Source: Talpa occidentalis (lineage: Eukaryota > Chordata > Mammalia > Eulipotyphla > Talpidae). Taken from it: a DNA stretch of 64,000 nucleotides. Shown here in pieces: positions 1 through 11,865 of this stretch (its first letter is position 1; each line of letters starts with the position of its first letter). The notes below the pieces were generated by a model. The model saw nothing but the letters and a program-made list of their open reading frames with translations. It made no database searches and had not been told where the DNA came from. The position numbers and the translations under genes were made by a program. The stretch is from positions 33,975,359 to 34,039,358 of the forward strand of contig NW_023603184.1 in NCBI RefSeq assembly GCF_014898055.3, read 5' to 3'.

Positions 1-1441
1 TATTCATTTTCCTGGTCCCTTATTTAAGTTTTCTAGATTCCTGCTATGAGTGAGACCATCCGGTATTTTTCTTTTTCTTTCTGGCTTATTTCGCTGAGCA
101 TGATCCCTTCCAGCGCCATCCATGTTGCTGCAAACTGCATGTGTTTATCTTTTTTGAATGCTGAGTAATAGTCCATGGTATATATGTACCACATCTTCTT
201 GATCCAGTCATCTATTTTTGGGCATTTGGGCTGTTTCCAAAGCTTAGCTATTGTAAATAGTGCTGCTATAAACATAGGGGTGCAGGTGTTCTTTGGAATG
301 GATGTTTCTGTGTCCTTTGGGTAAATACCTAGGAGTGGAATTGCTGGATCATATGGAAGCTCTATGTTTAGTAGGTCCAGAAATCTCCACACAGCTCTCC
401 ATAGTGGTTGGACCGGTTTGCACTCCCACCAACAGTGCAGGAGAGTTCCTTTTTCTCCACACCCTCGCCAACATTTGCTGTTGCTAGTTTTTTTAATATG
501 TGCCATTCTCACTGGTGTAAGATGGTATCTCATGGTAGTTTTGATTTGCATTTCCCTGATGACAAGTGATGTTGAACATTTTTTCATATGCCTATTGGCC
601 ATTTGCATTTCCTCTTCAGAGAAGTTTCTTTTTAGCTCTTCTGCCCATTTTTTCACTGGATTATTTTCTTTGTTGTTGTTGAGTCTCATCAGCTCTTTGC
701 AGATTTTTGTGATCAGTCCTTTATCATTAGTGTTGTGTGCAAAAATGTTCTCCCAGTTGGTGGGGCTTCTTTTTGTTTTTGTTATTGTCTCTTTTGCTGT
801 GCAGAAGCTCTTTAATTTGATGTAGTCCCAGCTGTTTATCTTTGCCTTCACTATCACTGCTTTGGGTGATGTGTCTGTAAAGATGTCTTTGATGTGCATA
901 TCATGTAGTGTTTCACCTATATTTCCTTCTATGTATTTTATGGTTTCAGGTCTTATGTCTAGTTGTTTAATCCTTTTTGAGTTGATTTTTGTGTATGGTG
1001 TGAGGTAGTGGTCAAGCTTCATTCTTTTGCATGTAGCAACCCAGTTTTCCCAGCACCATTTATTGAACAAACTTTCTTTGCTCCAATGCATAGTCTTTGC
1101 TCCTTTGTCAAAGATTAGTTGACCATAAATCTGTGGGCTTATTTCTGGATTTTCTATTCGATTCCATTGGTCTGTATGTCTGTTCTTGTTCCAATACCAT
1201 GCAGTTTTGATGATTATGGCTTTGTAGTATAGTTTGAAGTCTGGGAGTGTGATGCCTCCACTTCCTTCTTTTTTTTCAGGAGAGCTTTGGCTATTCGGGG
1301 TTTTTTGTGATTCCATATGAATTTCATCAATAATTGTTCTATTTCTTTGAAGAATGACATTGAAATTTTGATTGGAATAGCATTGAATCTGTATATTGCT
1401 TTTGGAAGGATGGCCATTTTAATAATGTTTATTCTACCATT
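1..1441 (-). mobile_element. 5'-truncated LINE-1, young family, minus strand
   Basis: Read on the minus strand this is the last ~1.4 kb of an L1: the start of the 3'UTR (below position 33), the C-terminal part of ORF2, and a truncation near 1441, where similarity to the full-length copy at 54.5-62 kb stops. The rest of the 3'UTR and the poly(A) lie left of the window, so no TSD can be checked. The long open frame and close match to the full-length copy point to the same fairly recent subfamily. An abrupt 5' end is usual for L1 insertions by target-primed reverse transcription. Confidence 0.95.
33..1417 (-). pseudogene. L1 ORF2 C-terminal remnant (427 open codons)
   Basis: The frame ending at 33 is open from 1316 and covers the region after the reverse transcriptase domain. 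It includes the Cys-rich motif CX3CX7HX4C, seen as [20 protein letters not shown] second frame at 1214-1417 (start [10 protein letters not shown]) is the upstream continuation in another register, so one frameshift lies around 1262-1316, next to a T-run on the plus strand. The endonuclease and reverse transcriptase domains are absent because the copy is 5'-truncated, so it cannot make a working ORF2 protein. The plus-strand frames at 293-825 are antisense shadows. Confidence 0.93.
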
Positions 1442-1900
1442 AAAGTTTTACACAGCCTAGTCCCAGGAAAGCGAGGTCCTGCCTGCAAAGCTGTTGGAGG
1501 AAGTGATCCCATGCCCTCTTCTGGAACTGAGTGAAGGCAGAGGGAGGCCCCAGCAAACAAAGGTGAGCAGCAAGATCCAGGACAGTGCCTGGATTATTTT
1601 TCCCAGCTACTCAATCAAGAATGGGGCCCCCTTTCCTTGCCCTTTCTCCCCCAAGTTTGCAGCTACCACCTTTGATTTGTTGATGCATATTAAGGGTGTT
1701 TCACATTTTTAATACGTAAAATAGAGTAGAAATGTGCATATATCTCCTTATTATAAGTTTCCAGAAGTGTGCTGCAGAATGGATTATCATTCATTTCAAT
1801 ATACTACTGCATTACTTTTCATAAGGTCACATGACTATTTTACATTCTCAAAAGAACTGCATGGGAAGATGAGCTGTCTCTCACAATTGCAAATTCGAGT
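1442..1900. other. unassigned sequence
   Basis: No gene or recognised repeat is seen. The first 250 bases are less AT-rich than the surroundings and hold a 72-codon plus-strand frame (1494-1712) without a recognisable domain. Confidence 0.4.
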
Positions 1901-2290
1901 TTGTCAATGATTTTCATTTTTACCAGTTTGATGGAGAGAAAAAGACTATCCACATTTCACCAGCACTTCTTTGATTATTCGTAAGGTTAAACATTTTTTA
2001 TGTTTTTGTGCTTCTTTAGTAACTTGCCTCCAAATCTTCTGCCCATTTTCCATTAAAACATTAAATATTTTCCCTACTGATTTTTGAGAGCTCTCTATTT
2101 ATCTGGGATATTGATTCTTTGCATAACATTTGCAAATAATTTTCCAATTTGTCTTCTGCCTTTCAACCTTTTATTGTGTTTACTTTTACACAGAATTTTT
2201 TAAGAAGTCAATTTTTACCAGTCCTGCCTATTATCCTTTCTGATGCTGTGATACGCTCAGAAAAGTCTTCCATCTGGGGTTATGTATTTA
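1901..2290 (-). mobile_element. old LINE-1 fragment (L1M-type)
   Basis: The text follows the minus-strand pattern of an ancient L1 ORF2, with phrases such as 'cttctgcccattttc' and 'ttgattctttgcataac'. No frame remains open for long. The subfamily is not resolved. Confidence 0.6.
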
Positions 2291-2844
2291 ATTGTAGGAC
2301 CCAGATAACACACCCTTCTTTGCACCAAGAGCAGTACTAACTAGACTGCTCTGCTTTTTAGGAGTTTGGGGGAGGCGGCAGTTCAGCACTATGCCACACT
2401 TCAAGTCTTCCCACCAAATCTTTTAAATTACAGATTGTTTCACCAGTAACAAGAGGATATTTCTTTCGTCTGTGGTATAATTTAATTCTTATCAGAATGT
2501 CAAACACAATTTCCCTTAATTAAGTGATGGGATCTGATCTTCATAAATTATGAATGTAGCAGAGAGAAGACCACTTTACAATTAAGATGATGAGGGAAGG
2601 TAACTCTAAAGACAGCTCTCCACATGTACTGATGCTCATGCAAAGACTTGACATTGTCATCTGTTCCTTAACAGTCCTAAGTCCTCTTCCATGGGGAGTC
2701 AGCTGGACTCCACACAAATAACAACAGTTTAAAGGAAATTTTTTACTGAAAAATAAGTAAGCATGTGGCATTAACATGTGGCCAAAGCATCTGACATTTG
2801 TCCTAAACTATTTTCATTTGTTTAACTCTTGTGTATATGCATGC
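2291..2844. other. unassigned sequence
   Basis: No gene or repeat is recognised. The 78-codon minus frame at 2541-2777 shows no domain. Confidence 0.4.
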
Positions 2845-2990
2845 GTGTGTGCAGTAGCCCAAAATTAAAATTCAGTGCCTCAGTCACTCTAACCACATTT
2901 CAAGAGCCATATGTAGCTAGTAGCTGCCATATTGGGCAGGAAAGATATAACAAGTTTCTGTCATCACAGAAACACCTACTAGATAACACT
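2845..2990. mobile_element. old DNA-transposon-like repeat, terminal part
   Basis: The stretch containing 'accacatttcaagagccat', 'tgtagctagtagctgccat' and 'attgggcag' matches my memory of one end of a common short non-autonomous mammalian DNA transposon, probably of the hAT group. The other end of what looks like the same family occurs at 62160-62335. I do not assign a family name. Confidence 0.45.
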
Positions 2991-3311
2991 TTTAAATTAC
3001 AGATATACTTAGACACTTGTATAAAATAAAATGTACAAGGTTATTCATTGAAGCATTATTTAGATAGTCAAATTTATCAATGTTTTCTTGTCAGGTTTGT
3101 GCTCTTTGAGGTAGCAAAGGATAGCATTTAAAGAATACACTCTAAAGTCAGATCATCTGGGTTCAAATCCTAACTTTTCCGCTTATATGTAAAATGAAGC
3201 TAGTAAGAATATTGACATAAAAGATAATTCACATCATTTTTAATGAAGTTAACTGAGTTACTATTTATCAAACAAGTAGAACAGTGCTAGGATATGGTAA
3301 GTACCCTCAAA
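2991..3311. other. unassigned sequence with a short L1-like piece
   Basis: About 50 bases near 3028-3078 ('ttcattgaagcattattta') resemble an ancient plus-strand L1 3' region. The remainder is unassigned. Confidence 0.35.
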
Positions 3312-3321
3312 AAATAGTGTA

Positions 3322-3599
3322 GGGCCTCCCTGGTGGCACAGCGAGTTGAGCACAGTGCTACGAAGCTGTCTGCGGCCTCTGCAATGCGGGTTCAATTCCA
3401 GGCTGGCCAGGGAGATTCCCACATGGCCTGGCAGACCTCTCCGGTGGCGCCTGCTGCTTCCCTCAGCAGTGTTTTCAGTCTGTCTGCCTGTTCTGCTCCC
3501 CACTCTGTCTCTGGTGAATCCTCTCACCCTCCTGCGCCTCTGGCCTGTACCCCAGCTATTGTATAAATAAAAAATAAAAAATCTTTAAAAAAAATATAT
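3322..3599 (+). mobile_element. tRNA-derived SINE (copy A, older subtype)
   Basis: The copy starts with gggcctccctggtggcaca and contains a degraded box A and a box B-like 'ggttcaattcc' (RNA polymerase III internal promoter of tRNA type). It ends in the older-subtype tail 'ggcctgtaccccagct', AATAAA repeats, TCTTT and an A-rich run. A 10-bp TSD, aaatagtgta, flanks it at 3312-3321 and 3600-3609. The tail layout (AATAAA, then TCTTT, then A-run) is that of T+ class SINEs, which are mobilised by L1 enzymes. The short frames inside it are not genes. Confidence 0.93.
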
Positions 3600-3831
3600 A
3601 AATAGTGTAAACTTAAATTTTTCCCTACTCCAAGATTGTAAAGATATTCTAAATTTTCATCTAAGAATTTGATTTTTTCTTCTCCTTGAATTTTTTAATC
3701 TATGAGCAATTTAATTTTATGCTTCTCACTACTAATTTGTTGTATCACCTATGCCATGTGCCATAGTGCTGGTCTCTGCTGTGGCTGGTTTGCAATCAGC
3801 TTTATGAACCTGGTGAGCATATTTCATTGGA

Positions 3832-3945
3832 TCCACCTGTTCTGCTCCCCACTCTGCCTCTGGTGACTCCTCTCATCCCCCACAGCTCTGGCCTGCACCC
3901 TGGCTCTTATATGCATAAATAAATAAATCTTGGGAAAAAAGAAAG
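3832..3945 (+). mobile_element. 5'-truncated SINE fragment (copy B, older subtype)
   Basis: Only the 3' ~110 bp of the SINE is present: the 'ctgttctgctccccactctg' region, then 'ggcctgcaccctggctctt', ATAAATAAATAAATCTT and a degraded A-rich tail running into a purine-rich GGAAAG stretch. The tRNA-like head is missing and no clear TSD was found. Confidence 0.85.
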
Positions 3946-4989
3946 GAAAGAAAGGATTTATTTCCTAACTGGGGGTAAAGGAAGATTTGCACTTGATAAT
4001 TTTCAGGTTCTCTTGAATGCTGAGAATTAAAAGTTGGAGTGTGGTCTGGATTTGGGGGGGAAAAAGTGCTTCTTGGATTTATTCAAGGATCACTACTCAT
4101 TTCAGACTCTCAGTAGCAAGCTGTATGCAGTACAATCAGGCCCTATGTCACTGTAGGCGCACCCAGAACCTGCCGGAAGGAACATCTGTGGGAGCTTGGA
4201 TTATTGTGTGCCTCAACTATTCTTTGTCTTTGCCTTGATCATACTTCGCTTTGACTATCTGTGCCTCTCAGTGTGCAGAAACAGGGAAAGTTGATAAGGA
4301 ACCTCTTAGGGCTAATGTCCTGGTATGAGGATCTACACATGCTGAAAACAGCATGTGCAGAAACAGCAATAGGTATAATGGTTAGAGTAGCATAAGCACT
4401 GAGACTTTCCTTGACTTTCTCCTTATTTCCCAACCTTGGCTGGGGCCAGCTGCTCACACATACCCCACCCACTTGTGCATTACCCGTTTGCCTGCTGCTG
4501 CTTTTATCTTTTTTATTTTCTGTCTGATTCTAAATAAAAATGAGACTGCCCTTGGAGCTGGACTACATTTTCTTGGTGGAGTCCCTCTAGGCTTCTCACT
4601 GTTCTGCACATGGACACTGAGTAATCCTTTGTCATCCCATCGCCACATGTCATAACAAGACAAACACCTGCCTTCTGTCAGGAGATGATGGATAAAACTG
4701 TACACATCTGTACAGGAGATGATGGACAAGACTGTACACATCTGGGTCAACACTTATTTTCTGCTTGGAAGTTTAATAAATACTTAGGTGTTGCAATGAT
4801 TCTATTCTCAGTTATTCTGACCCAGTATTATTTTATAGAGGAGTCTGTGCACTAACATGTCAGTACCTTTCATTTGGCAAATTATACTGATTATCAGTCA
4901 TTCACCATTACTATTTCACTCTGTTTTCTAACGGTACAATGTTTATTTTTTCTGGTGTCTTTCATACAACTAGAAGGCCAAATAAAGAT
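3946..4989. other. unassigned sequence
   Basis: No gene or clear repeat apart from the tandem duplication at 4680-4747. Short frames at 4017-4238 and 4454-4753 have no recognisable domain. Confidence 0.4.
4680..4747. repeat. 34-bp tandem duplication
   Basis: Two adjacent 34-bp units begin 'aggagatgatgga' and both contain 'actgtacacatctg'. They differ at four positions, so this is an old local duplication. Confidence 0.85.
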
Positions 4990-5260
4990 TTGTTGCTATT
5001 TTTGCTCATTGCAGCACTAATTGCAAAAGGTAAGTTATTGAAATAACCTAAGTGCCCATCAAAGGATGGCTGGATAAAGATAAGGTATCTATATACAATG
5101 GACTGCTACTCGGCTATAAGAAAAGATGAAATCTTACCATTTTCAACAACATGGATGGAACTTAAAGGAATTATGCTAAGTGAAATAAGTCAGAAGGAGA
5201 AAGACAAATACATGATCTCCCTCATATGTGGAATTATCATGTAATAATGAACTCTTTTTT
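4990..5260 (+). mobile_element. old LINE-1 3' fragment (L1M-type)
   Basis: The plus strand reads as a decayed ORF2 C-terminus: 'aagtgcccatcaaagg', 'caacatggatggaact', 'aagtgaaataagtcagaa', 'catatgtggaat'. These correspond to the same region as 61500-61720 in the full-length copy but are much more diverged. Confidence 0.85.
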
Positions 5261-6489
5261 ATAGGGTAGCAATTAACTAGCTTCATATATTCAATCACCC
5301 ATCATTTTCCCCAATCAATGAGTCATGTTACTTCTGCAATAAATTAAGTTTCCATACCTGTCTGGATCTATTTGTGGGCTCTCTATTCTGATCCCTTGGC
5401 CAATATCACAGTGTCTTCATGCTCTGGATGTCTAAATGTAAATATAATGGAAAATTTTAGACTAATTCTATGTTTTATCATGATAATAGGTCAATGGACA
5501 AATGCTATTGCCCATCTAAAATTAAAGAATGGGTCATGTATCCTTTCTGGCAAAGATACCAGGTGTCAAAAAATTAATATCAAATGGTAAGTGGAGAATG
5601 GAAAGGTCTCATGAAGTAACATTAAAGTATTACCAAAAGAGACAAGCTTCATATATCCTGACCAATACAATGTAGCCATGTCCAGATCTGTAATACCAGT
5701 TGTTCTTTGGAGATCTAAAAAATTAATGAAAACTTAGAAAAGTATGTAAGTAATACTATTACTAAACTCCATCTTGAAGACAAATCCTAAATAATTACAA
5801 GAATGAAGACAAAGAATTTTAAAATGCTGGTTTAAACACTTTATAGTTAGGTTTCTGGCAACTGATCAGTTTTGTAATAATTACTCTGGATATATTTTGA
5901 CCTTTTTAAAAAAATTTTAGAGCATTTAAGAGACTCAAATTCAAAGGGATTCTAATTAAATATTTAGAAATATTTCATTAAGTTTGCAATCAACATTTAG
6001 ATGTTCTGGGCTATTTAATCTGTTTAGTGTCTAAATTTATCAATTTATATACATGCTGTGTAAATATTCAGAGGAATGTCATTAATATTTAAATTAATTC
6101 TAGATTTTTATGATTAATAAATAGGAAAATAAACTAATTGTAAGTATTTATTACTCTTTGTACACTAAAATCATATGGACATAAAGTAACTTCACAATGA
6201 TAAGTCCTATCTTTGTCCTGGCTTTTCTATTTTGGCCCTTAATTACGCCATAAGAATTTCAGAATTAGCTTAAAAGTCCTGCAGTTATTTTAACTGAAAT
6301 TGCCCTGAATCAACAGATTAATTTGGAATGAATTTTCCATTTTATGAGAAGACAGCATTTCTCCTGTTCCTGTTTTAAAATGAAATGCTTCTAAATATTC
6401 CCAATTAGGATGATATCTTTTTGCAGTTAGTAAAACTGATGAAAAAGACCATGTCAATATTATTCTCATTCATTTACATATGATCGAGG
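5261..6489. other. unassigned AT-rich sequence
   Basis: A very AT-rich stretch with no open frame above 72 codons and no repeat that I recognise. Confidence 0.4.
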
Positions 6490-7150
6490 TACTAGACCTA
6501 TGATTTGCAAATACTTTCTCCCACTCTGTGATTTGTCTTTTCACGTTCTCACTGTACTCTTTGTTAAACATAGTTTTTCATTTTAATAAAATCTTTGTGT
6601 TTGGTTGCTTTTGTGTTTAGGTGTCATGTATGAAAAAAATTGCCTAATTCAAGATCATAAAGATTTACTGCTATGTTTTCTTCTAAGAGTTTTAAATTTA
6701 GTTCTTATATGTAGGTCTTTGATTTTGAGTTATTTCTTTTTTCTCACAAGAGGAGGAGTCCAAAATCATTCTTTTGTTTGTGGCAATCCAGTTGTACAAG
6801 ACCCATTTATTGAAAATATTAATTTTTTCCTCATTGAATAGTCTTGCTATCCTGGTTGAAAAACAACTGACTATACTTAGATCTAACTATTTCTGGATTT
6901 TTCAATCCTGTTCCATTGATCTGTATGTCTAGCCTATTCCCGTACCACATAGTCTCATGATGCCATGTAGTTTTCATATACAGGTCTTACACTTCTTTAG
7001 TTATGGTCCTAAGTATTTCATCTATCTTGACTGGAATTGTTTTCTTAACTTCATTTTCAGATTTTTCATTACTATCAAATAGGCTACAAATGATTTTTGC
7101 ATATTGCATCTTACAAACTTACGGGACTTGTTTATTAGCTCTAAATATTG
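6490..7150 (-). mobile_element. old LINE-1 ORF2 fragment (L1M-type)
   Basis: The minus-strand L1 pattern is clear: 'ctgtgatttgtctttt', 'acccatttattgaaaa', 'ttccattgatctgtatgtc', then 'ggaattgttttcttaac' near the right end. These lie upstream of the Cys-rich region in ORF2. No coding capacity remains. Confidence 0.8.
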
Positions 7151-7155
7151 TGTCA

Positions 7156-7159
7156 GTGC

Positions 7160-7200
<41 letters not shown>

Positions 7201-7209
7201 CGTGCGCGC
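7156..7209. repeat. 54-nt alternating purine-pyrimidine tract, (TG)n with CG-rich ends
   Basis: Every base from 7156 to 7209 alternates purine and pyrimidine. A TG repeat is flanked on both sides by GCGCAC/CGCGCGCGTGCG blocks. GC/GT alternation is the classic Z-DNA-prone composition. The tract sits between two separate minus-strand L1 pieces. Confidence 0.95.
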
Positions 7210-7224
7210 TACCTCCTCCTCATC

Positions 7225-7335
7225 CACTCCCCTTTCAAGAGGCACATAGATTGTTTCCAGATCTTGGCTACTATAAATAATGCTGTAATAAACATGGAAG
7301 TACACACATTATTTTTTTTTCAGGTGGTAGAGGAG
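7225..7335 (-). mobile_element. short old LINE-1 piece
   Basis: 'agattgtttccagatcttgg' followed by 'ctactataaataatgctgta' is the minus-strand form of an ORF2 C-terminal segment. It lies out of order relative to the L1 piece ending at 7150, so it is a separate or rearranged fragment. Confidence 0.7.
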
Positions 7336-8540
7336 CAAAAATCCACCCCAAAGTATACATATAGGTTTTTTGGTAAAAGGTTGGTTTCATGGGTGGGGCT
7401 CTGAAGGTTAGGTGGAGACTGCTTTTGAGAAAGACATTTATATATAAACTTGTCTCTGTAAGGTGATGTCCCTCATTGGACTAGGAAGACCTAAACTCCT
7501 GAATTCTTTTCAACAGAGAGGGTAGAACTTAACTAAACTCACAGTTTCACTATAAACACGGAATAGTTTTATAAGTTGAGTAAACTAATCTTTTTACAAA
7601 ACTCAATTTATTGTTCTGATATTTCTCAATTAGCCAGAGATAAACACAAACTTCATCAGGAACTCACATTGGCTTATTGACTAATGTAAAGACATCACAC
7701 TACAGAGATATAAAAAAATATTTCATGATTTTATAAAATGGTTGCTAATTAGTCAGAATGGATGTCACAACTAGAATGGACATTAACTTCACACAATCAA
7801 CTGAAATTAAAATCTGAGAAGTATCACAGATATAAATCTAATCAACTGTGGTGCCAAATTAGATTTTCAAAAATTAAACAGCAATTGTGAAGTTAAAAAA
7901 CTTATAACAATTTTCCTGAAAAATGAAAAAAAGTATGTATCCTTGAGCTTAAGAAATCTTTAAGATGTCTTCCATCATAAACACTAAAGAAGATAGTCAC
8001 CAATACATTACTTAATTTTTCAGGCTATAAGTTCAAAATACTTGAACTACATGCAGGGTAAGAAGAGAACTAATATTCAAATGTGGAAGAAAAGAAAATC
8101 TTTACTTTTGTAACTTAAAGATTAGAGAACTGAAGAGTCTGAAAAGATACTTAAAGAACACTTATGGGATATATTTTCCCACCACAGATCAATTATCTTG
8201 CTAAGCTGCTGTTCTCTTTGAAGGAGTAAGAAAAACATTTCCCAAACCGCAAAAACAGAAAAATCCAGACCTCTGGTAACTACTGTGATGATTGATTGAG
8301 CTGTTTTTACACAGCAGTGCACACTGAAAAAATAAGTAGCCAACATCTTAACATGAGGGAGCTAACAAGGGACAATTGTGAAGTTCAAAATATACTATAG
8401 GACTACAGAGACAGTATATATAGAGAGCCTCAAAAATGTCAAAAAAGATTTCGTGATAATTGAAAAATTACAAGATTAGATGTAGGTGGGTATCAGAGTT
8501 ATAAGGGGGAAAGGAATAAACAAGCAAAACTCTAGTGCTA
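7336..8540. other. unassigned sequence
   Basis: AT-rich, with no supported gene and no repeat that I can name. Confidence 0.4.
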
Positions 8541-9365
8541 GAGGTCATACAAAGTGTTGGTTTTAAGACTATTTTTAGAGCAGTTAAGTTTCACAGCAAA
8601 ATTGAGGGGAAGGGACAGAGATTGCTCATATACTTCCTGTCTTCACACATTCATTTCCTTCTTCCACTATCAATATCCTCCACCAAAATTATAGCATTTG
8701 TTTACATTGATGAACCTACACTGATGTTTCACAATCACCCAAAGTCTGTACTTGATCACACAGTTCATTCTTGGTATTGCACATTCTATGAGTTTGGACA
8801 AATGTTTAATGACATAGATCCATTATTATGATATAGAGCATTTTCACTGCCCCCAAAATCCTTTGTGCTCTGCCTAGTCATTCCCCCAACTCCTGGCTTT
8901 TGTCTCCCTAGTTTTGCCTTTTCTAGAATGTCATGTAGTTGGAATCATACAGTATGTAGCCTCTTCCAACTGACTTCTTTTACTTAATAGCACACATTGA
9001 AGGTTCCTCTTAATAGCTCACTGACTTAGTAGTTCCTTTCTTTCAACAATGAATAATATTCCTTTATCTATATACACTACAATTTATTTATCCAGTCAAC
9101 TACTAAAGGGCATTTTAGTTGCTTACAAGTTCGGTGACTAAATGAAGTTGTTGTAAACATCCCTGTGCAGGTTTTTGTGTGGACATATATTTTCAACTTC
9201 TTTAGATAACATTACTGCTGCATCATAAGAAAAGCGTATGTTTGGTTTTGTAAGATGCCATTAAACTGAGTCCCAAAGTAAATGTACCATTTTGCAATTC
9301 TGCCAGAAATGAGTAAGAGTTCCTGTTGCTCACATCCTCATCAGCATATATATTAGAATGGCCAA
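8541..9365 (-). mobile_element. old LINE-1 3' end (L1M 3'UTR and ORF2 tail)
   Basis: From left to right this follows the minus-strand order of an ancient L1 3' end: 3'UTR phrases ('gcagttaagtttcacagca', 'tgatgaacctacactgatg', 'tttggacaaatgtttaatga'), then ORF2 tail phrases ('gtttttgtgtggacatat', 'aagagttcctgttgctcaca'). The 98-codon plus-strand frame at 8535-8831 is noise inside this 3'UTR. Confidence 0.88.
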
Positions 9366-9379
9366 AACGTGGAACACTG

Positions 9380-9985
9380 ACAAGACCAAATGCTGATGAG
9401 CAGAAATTTTAAAGTATTTTTCCAGTTTTACTGCAAATAACTGACATTCACCACTGTGTACATTTAAGATATAGAGCAAGTTTACATATATCGTGAAATG
9501 ATTAGCACAATAGTTTCAGATAGCAAGCGTCTTCCCATGTAACCATAAGAAAAGCAAACAAAGAACAGCAAAAGAGAAAAAATTCTCCTTTTAAAGAGAA
9601 CTGTTAGGATTTACTCTTTTAATAATTTTCCTACATCTCATATAGCAGTGCTAGCTACAGTCATCATGCTGTGCATTATATCCCTAGTATTTATTGATCT
9701 TATAACTGGAAATCTGACCTTTTAACCATCTTCCTATAGTTTTCCCCTCCTTCTACTGTCTGCCTATGGGAACCATAGTCTAATCTTTTTCTATGAATTT
9801 CGTTGTTGTTATTTACAATTCTACATGTAAGTGAAAGGATACAGTCTTTGTCTTTCTCTGTCTGACTGATTTCACTTAGCATAATGCCTTCCAGGTCATC
9901 TATGATGTTGTAAATGGTAGGATTTCCTTGTCTTTTGTGGCAGAATAATCTGCCACTCAATATCCTGGGCATATTTAGGTGATGC
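9380..9985 (-). mobile_element. second old LINE-1 3' end (L1MA/MB-like)
   Basis: 'gtgaaatgattagcacaat', 'gctacagtcatcatgctgt' and 'gatcttataactgg' are minus-strand 3'UTR features. They are followed by ORF2 C-terminal text ('ctgatttcacttagcataat', 'gccttccaggtcatc'). It abuts the previous L1 as an independent insertion or chimera. The 100-codon minus frame at 9700-10002 includes the decayed ORF2 end. Confidence 0.8.
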
Positions 9986-9989
9986 AGCA

Positions 9990-10920
9990 TATCACCTTGC
10001 AAAGAAAAAGACTAAGAAAATAGCTACCAAAAAAGCAGGTAGATACATCACCATTTTGATTTTCTGCAGATGATTACTTGACTTTCAACCTCAACAGAAA
10101 ATTCAAAATTAACTGTATAGAGAAATAAACAAGAAAGTTTTAATATAGGCACACCAACCACATATTAGAGCTGGTGTGCCACAATAAAAACAAGAGAATT
10201 AAATTAAATTATAGGACCCTCCAAATTTCTCTTGATCTCTCAGCATCCAGATTAGTGACAATCAAAATTATCCCCCCTTACACACATAATGCAAAAGAGA
10301 CTGGGGGGTTCACTGTGTTGAATAAAGTTAGCAAAGAACCAACAGAAGTAAGAATAAAAAGTGGTTTGAGAAAGCTAAGAAAAAAGAGAATTTGAAGATA
10401 GAAGAAATGATCAATAGAAAGTGCAAGTATGAAAAGTACTAAAATGTATTTATTGGATTTGTCCATTTAGCGGTTTGTGATTTAGCAATAATCATTTCAG
10501 CAGAGTGAATACAGTAGATAACAGACTATTTAATTTGTATCATGAATGCATGTGATGAATAAGAAAAGGGAAAGTAAGATATTGTTTTAAGAAACTTAGT
10601 TATGAAGGACTAGAACAAAATAGGCTATCATCTAAACAAGGAAATGATAGAGTTAAATCAAAATTTTGGTTTTAAGATGTGAGAGATAACATGTCAATAC
10701 ATCAAAAATTAAATAACAAGTACCAATATATTCATAATACGGAAAACTCATGAAACAAGAAAGAAGGTTAGAAGTCTAGACAAGATTTAGTCTTGAACAT
10801 GAAAAGGGAATCTTACTCTCTTGCCTTACCCAAAAAGAAAAGAGGTGAAGTTACAACAAAGAAAACAAGCAGGAGAATGTAATGACAGCCTATGGGATAG
10901 AGAAAATAACCCACGCATAG
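9990..10920. other. unassigned sequence
   Basis: AT-rich, without a recognisable gene. It includes a 9-bp inverted repeat, GGCACACCA (10148-10156) and TGGTGTGCC (10172-10180), which could form a hairpin with a 15-nt loop. Confidence 0.4.
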
Positions 10921-10924
10921 ATGG

Positions 10925-11865
10925 CCAGTATTTGACAAGGGAGCCAAAATACTCAATGGGGAAAGGATAGTCTCTTCAATAAATAGTTTTGGGGAAACTG
11001 GAGGTTCACATGCATAAGAATGAAAGTGGCCCTTATACCAGTCACAAAGGTTAATCTAAAATCAACTGAACACTTAAATGTAAGGCCTGAAATTATAAAG
11101 CTTAAAAGAAAACATCCAGGGAAAAATCTCCTTGACATTGGTATTGCTTTGTCAGAGACTTGTTTTTATATGACACCAAAAGCACAAAAATAAAAAATGT
11201 TTTCTTTAAACAGTGAACAAATGAAAAGATAACCTATGGAACGGGAGAAAATATCTGCAAACGATATATCTGTTGAAGGATTATAAAATATATAAACAAA
11301 AAATATAAACAACGTGCATAATTTAATATCAAAGCAGCAATTAATCTGGTATTAAAAAAGTGAGCAAATAGTCTGATCAAAAAATGAATAGGCATTTTTT
11401 CCAAATAAGAGATACAAATAAATGGCCAACAGCTGTATGAAGTGGTGCTCAACATGACTAATCATCAGGGAAATGTAAACCAAAACCACAATGAGATACA
11501 CCTCACACCCAGTAGAAGAGCTCTCATAAAAAGGCAAGTGGAAATTGGTCTTGGGAGAATGTGGAGAAAAGGAAATCCTGTACTGTTAGCAGGAATGTAA
11601 ATTCATGCAGCCTCTATGGAAAAGAATATGGTGGAAACAGTATTTTATTAATCAGAAAAGTAAAAATAGAACTATGATGTGATGCAGGAATCCCAATTCT
11701 GGGTATAGATGCAAAGGAAATAAAATTGCTATCTCAACACAGTATTTGTACTTTTGTGTTCATTGAAACACAAACAGTGCAGCTACACCCCTACTATTTA
11801 CAACAGTCAACATAGAGATACAACCTAAATGTCCGCTGATGAACAAATGAATAAAGAATAAGTGA
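10925..11865 (+). mobile_element. old LINE-1 ORF2 segment, left part
   Basis: The plus strand reads through decayed ORF2: 'gccagtatttgacaaggg', 'tcttcaataaatagt', 'ggaaatgtaaaccaaaacca', 'ctgatgaacaaatgaataaag'. It breaks at about 11865 where the expected continuation is interrupted, and resumes near 12286. Confidence 0.88.
11774..11795 (+). repeat. 22-bp sequence repeated exactly at 12912
   Basis: The 22 bases beginning acagtgcagctacacc are identical to 12912-12933. Here they occupy a place in the L1 ORF2 tail where that sequence is not expected. Confidence 0.9.

Noticed and set aside
293..825. Plus-strand frames of 64 and 153 codons
   Set aside because: They are antisense to the L1 ORF2 remnant; the same antisense frames recur at 51693-52028 and 61053-61391.
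3333..3570. Short frames on SINE copies (also 42409-42639, 54691-54909, 60529-60816, 62910-63254)
   Set aside because: They recur at the same place in each SINE and read through its non-coding GC-rich body.
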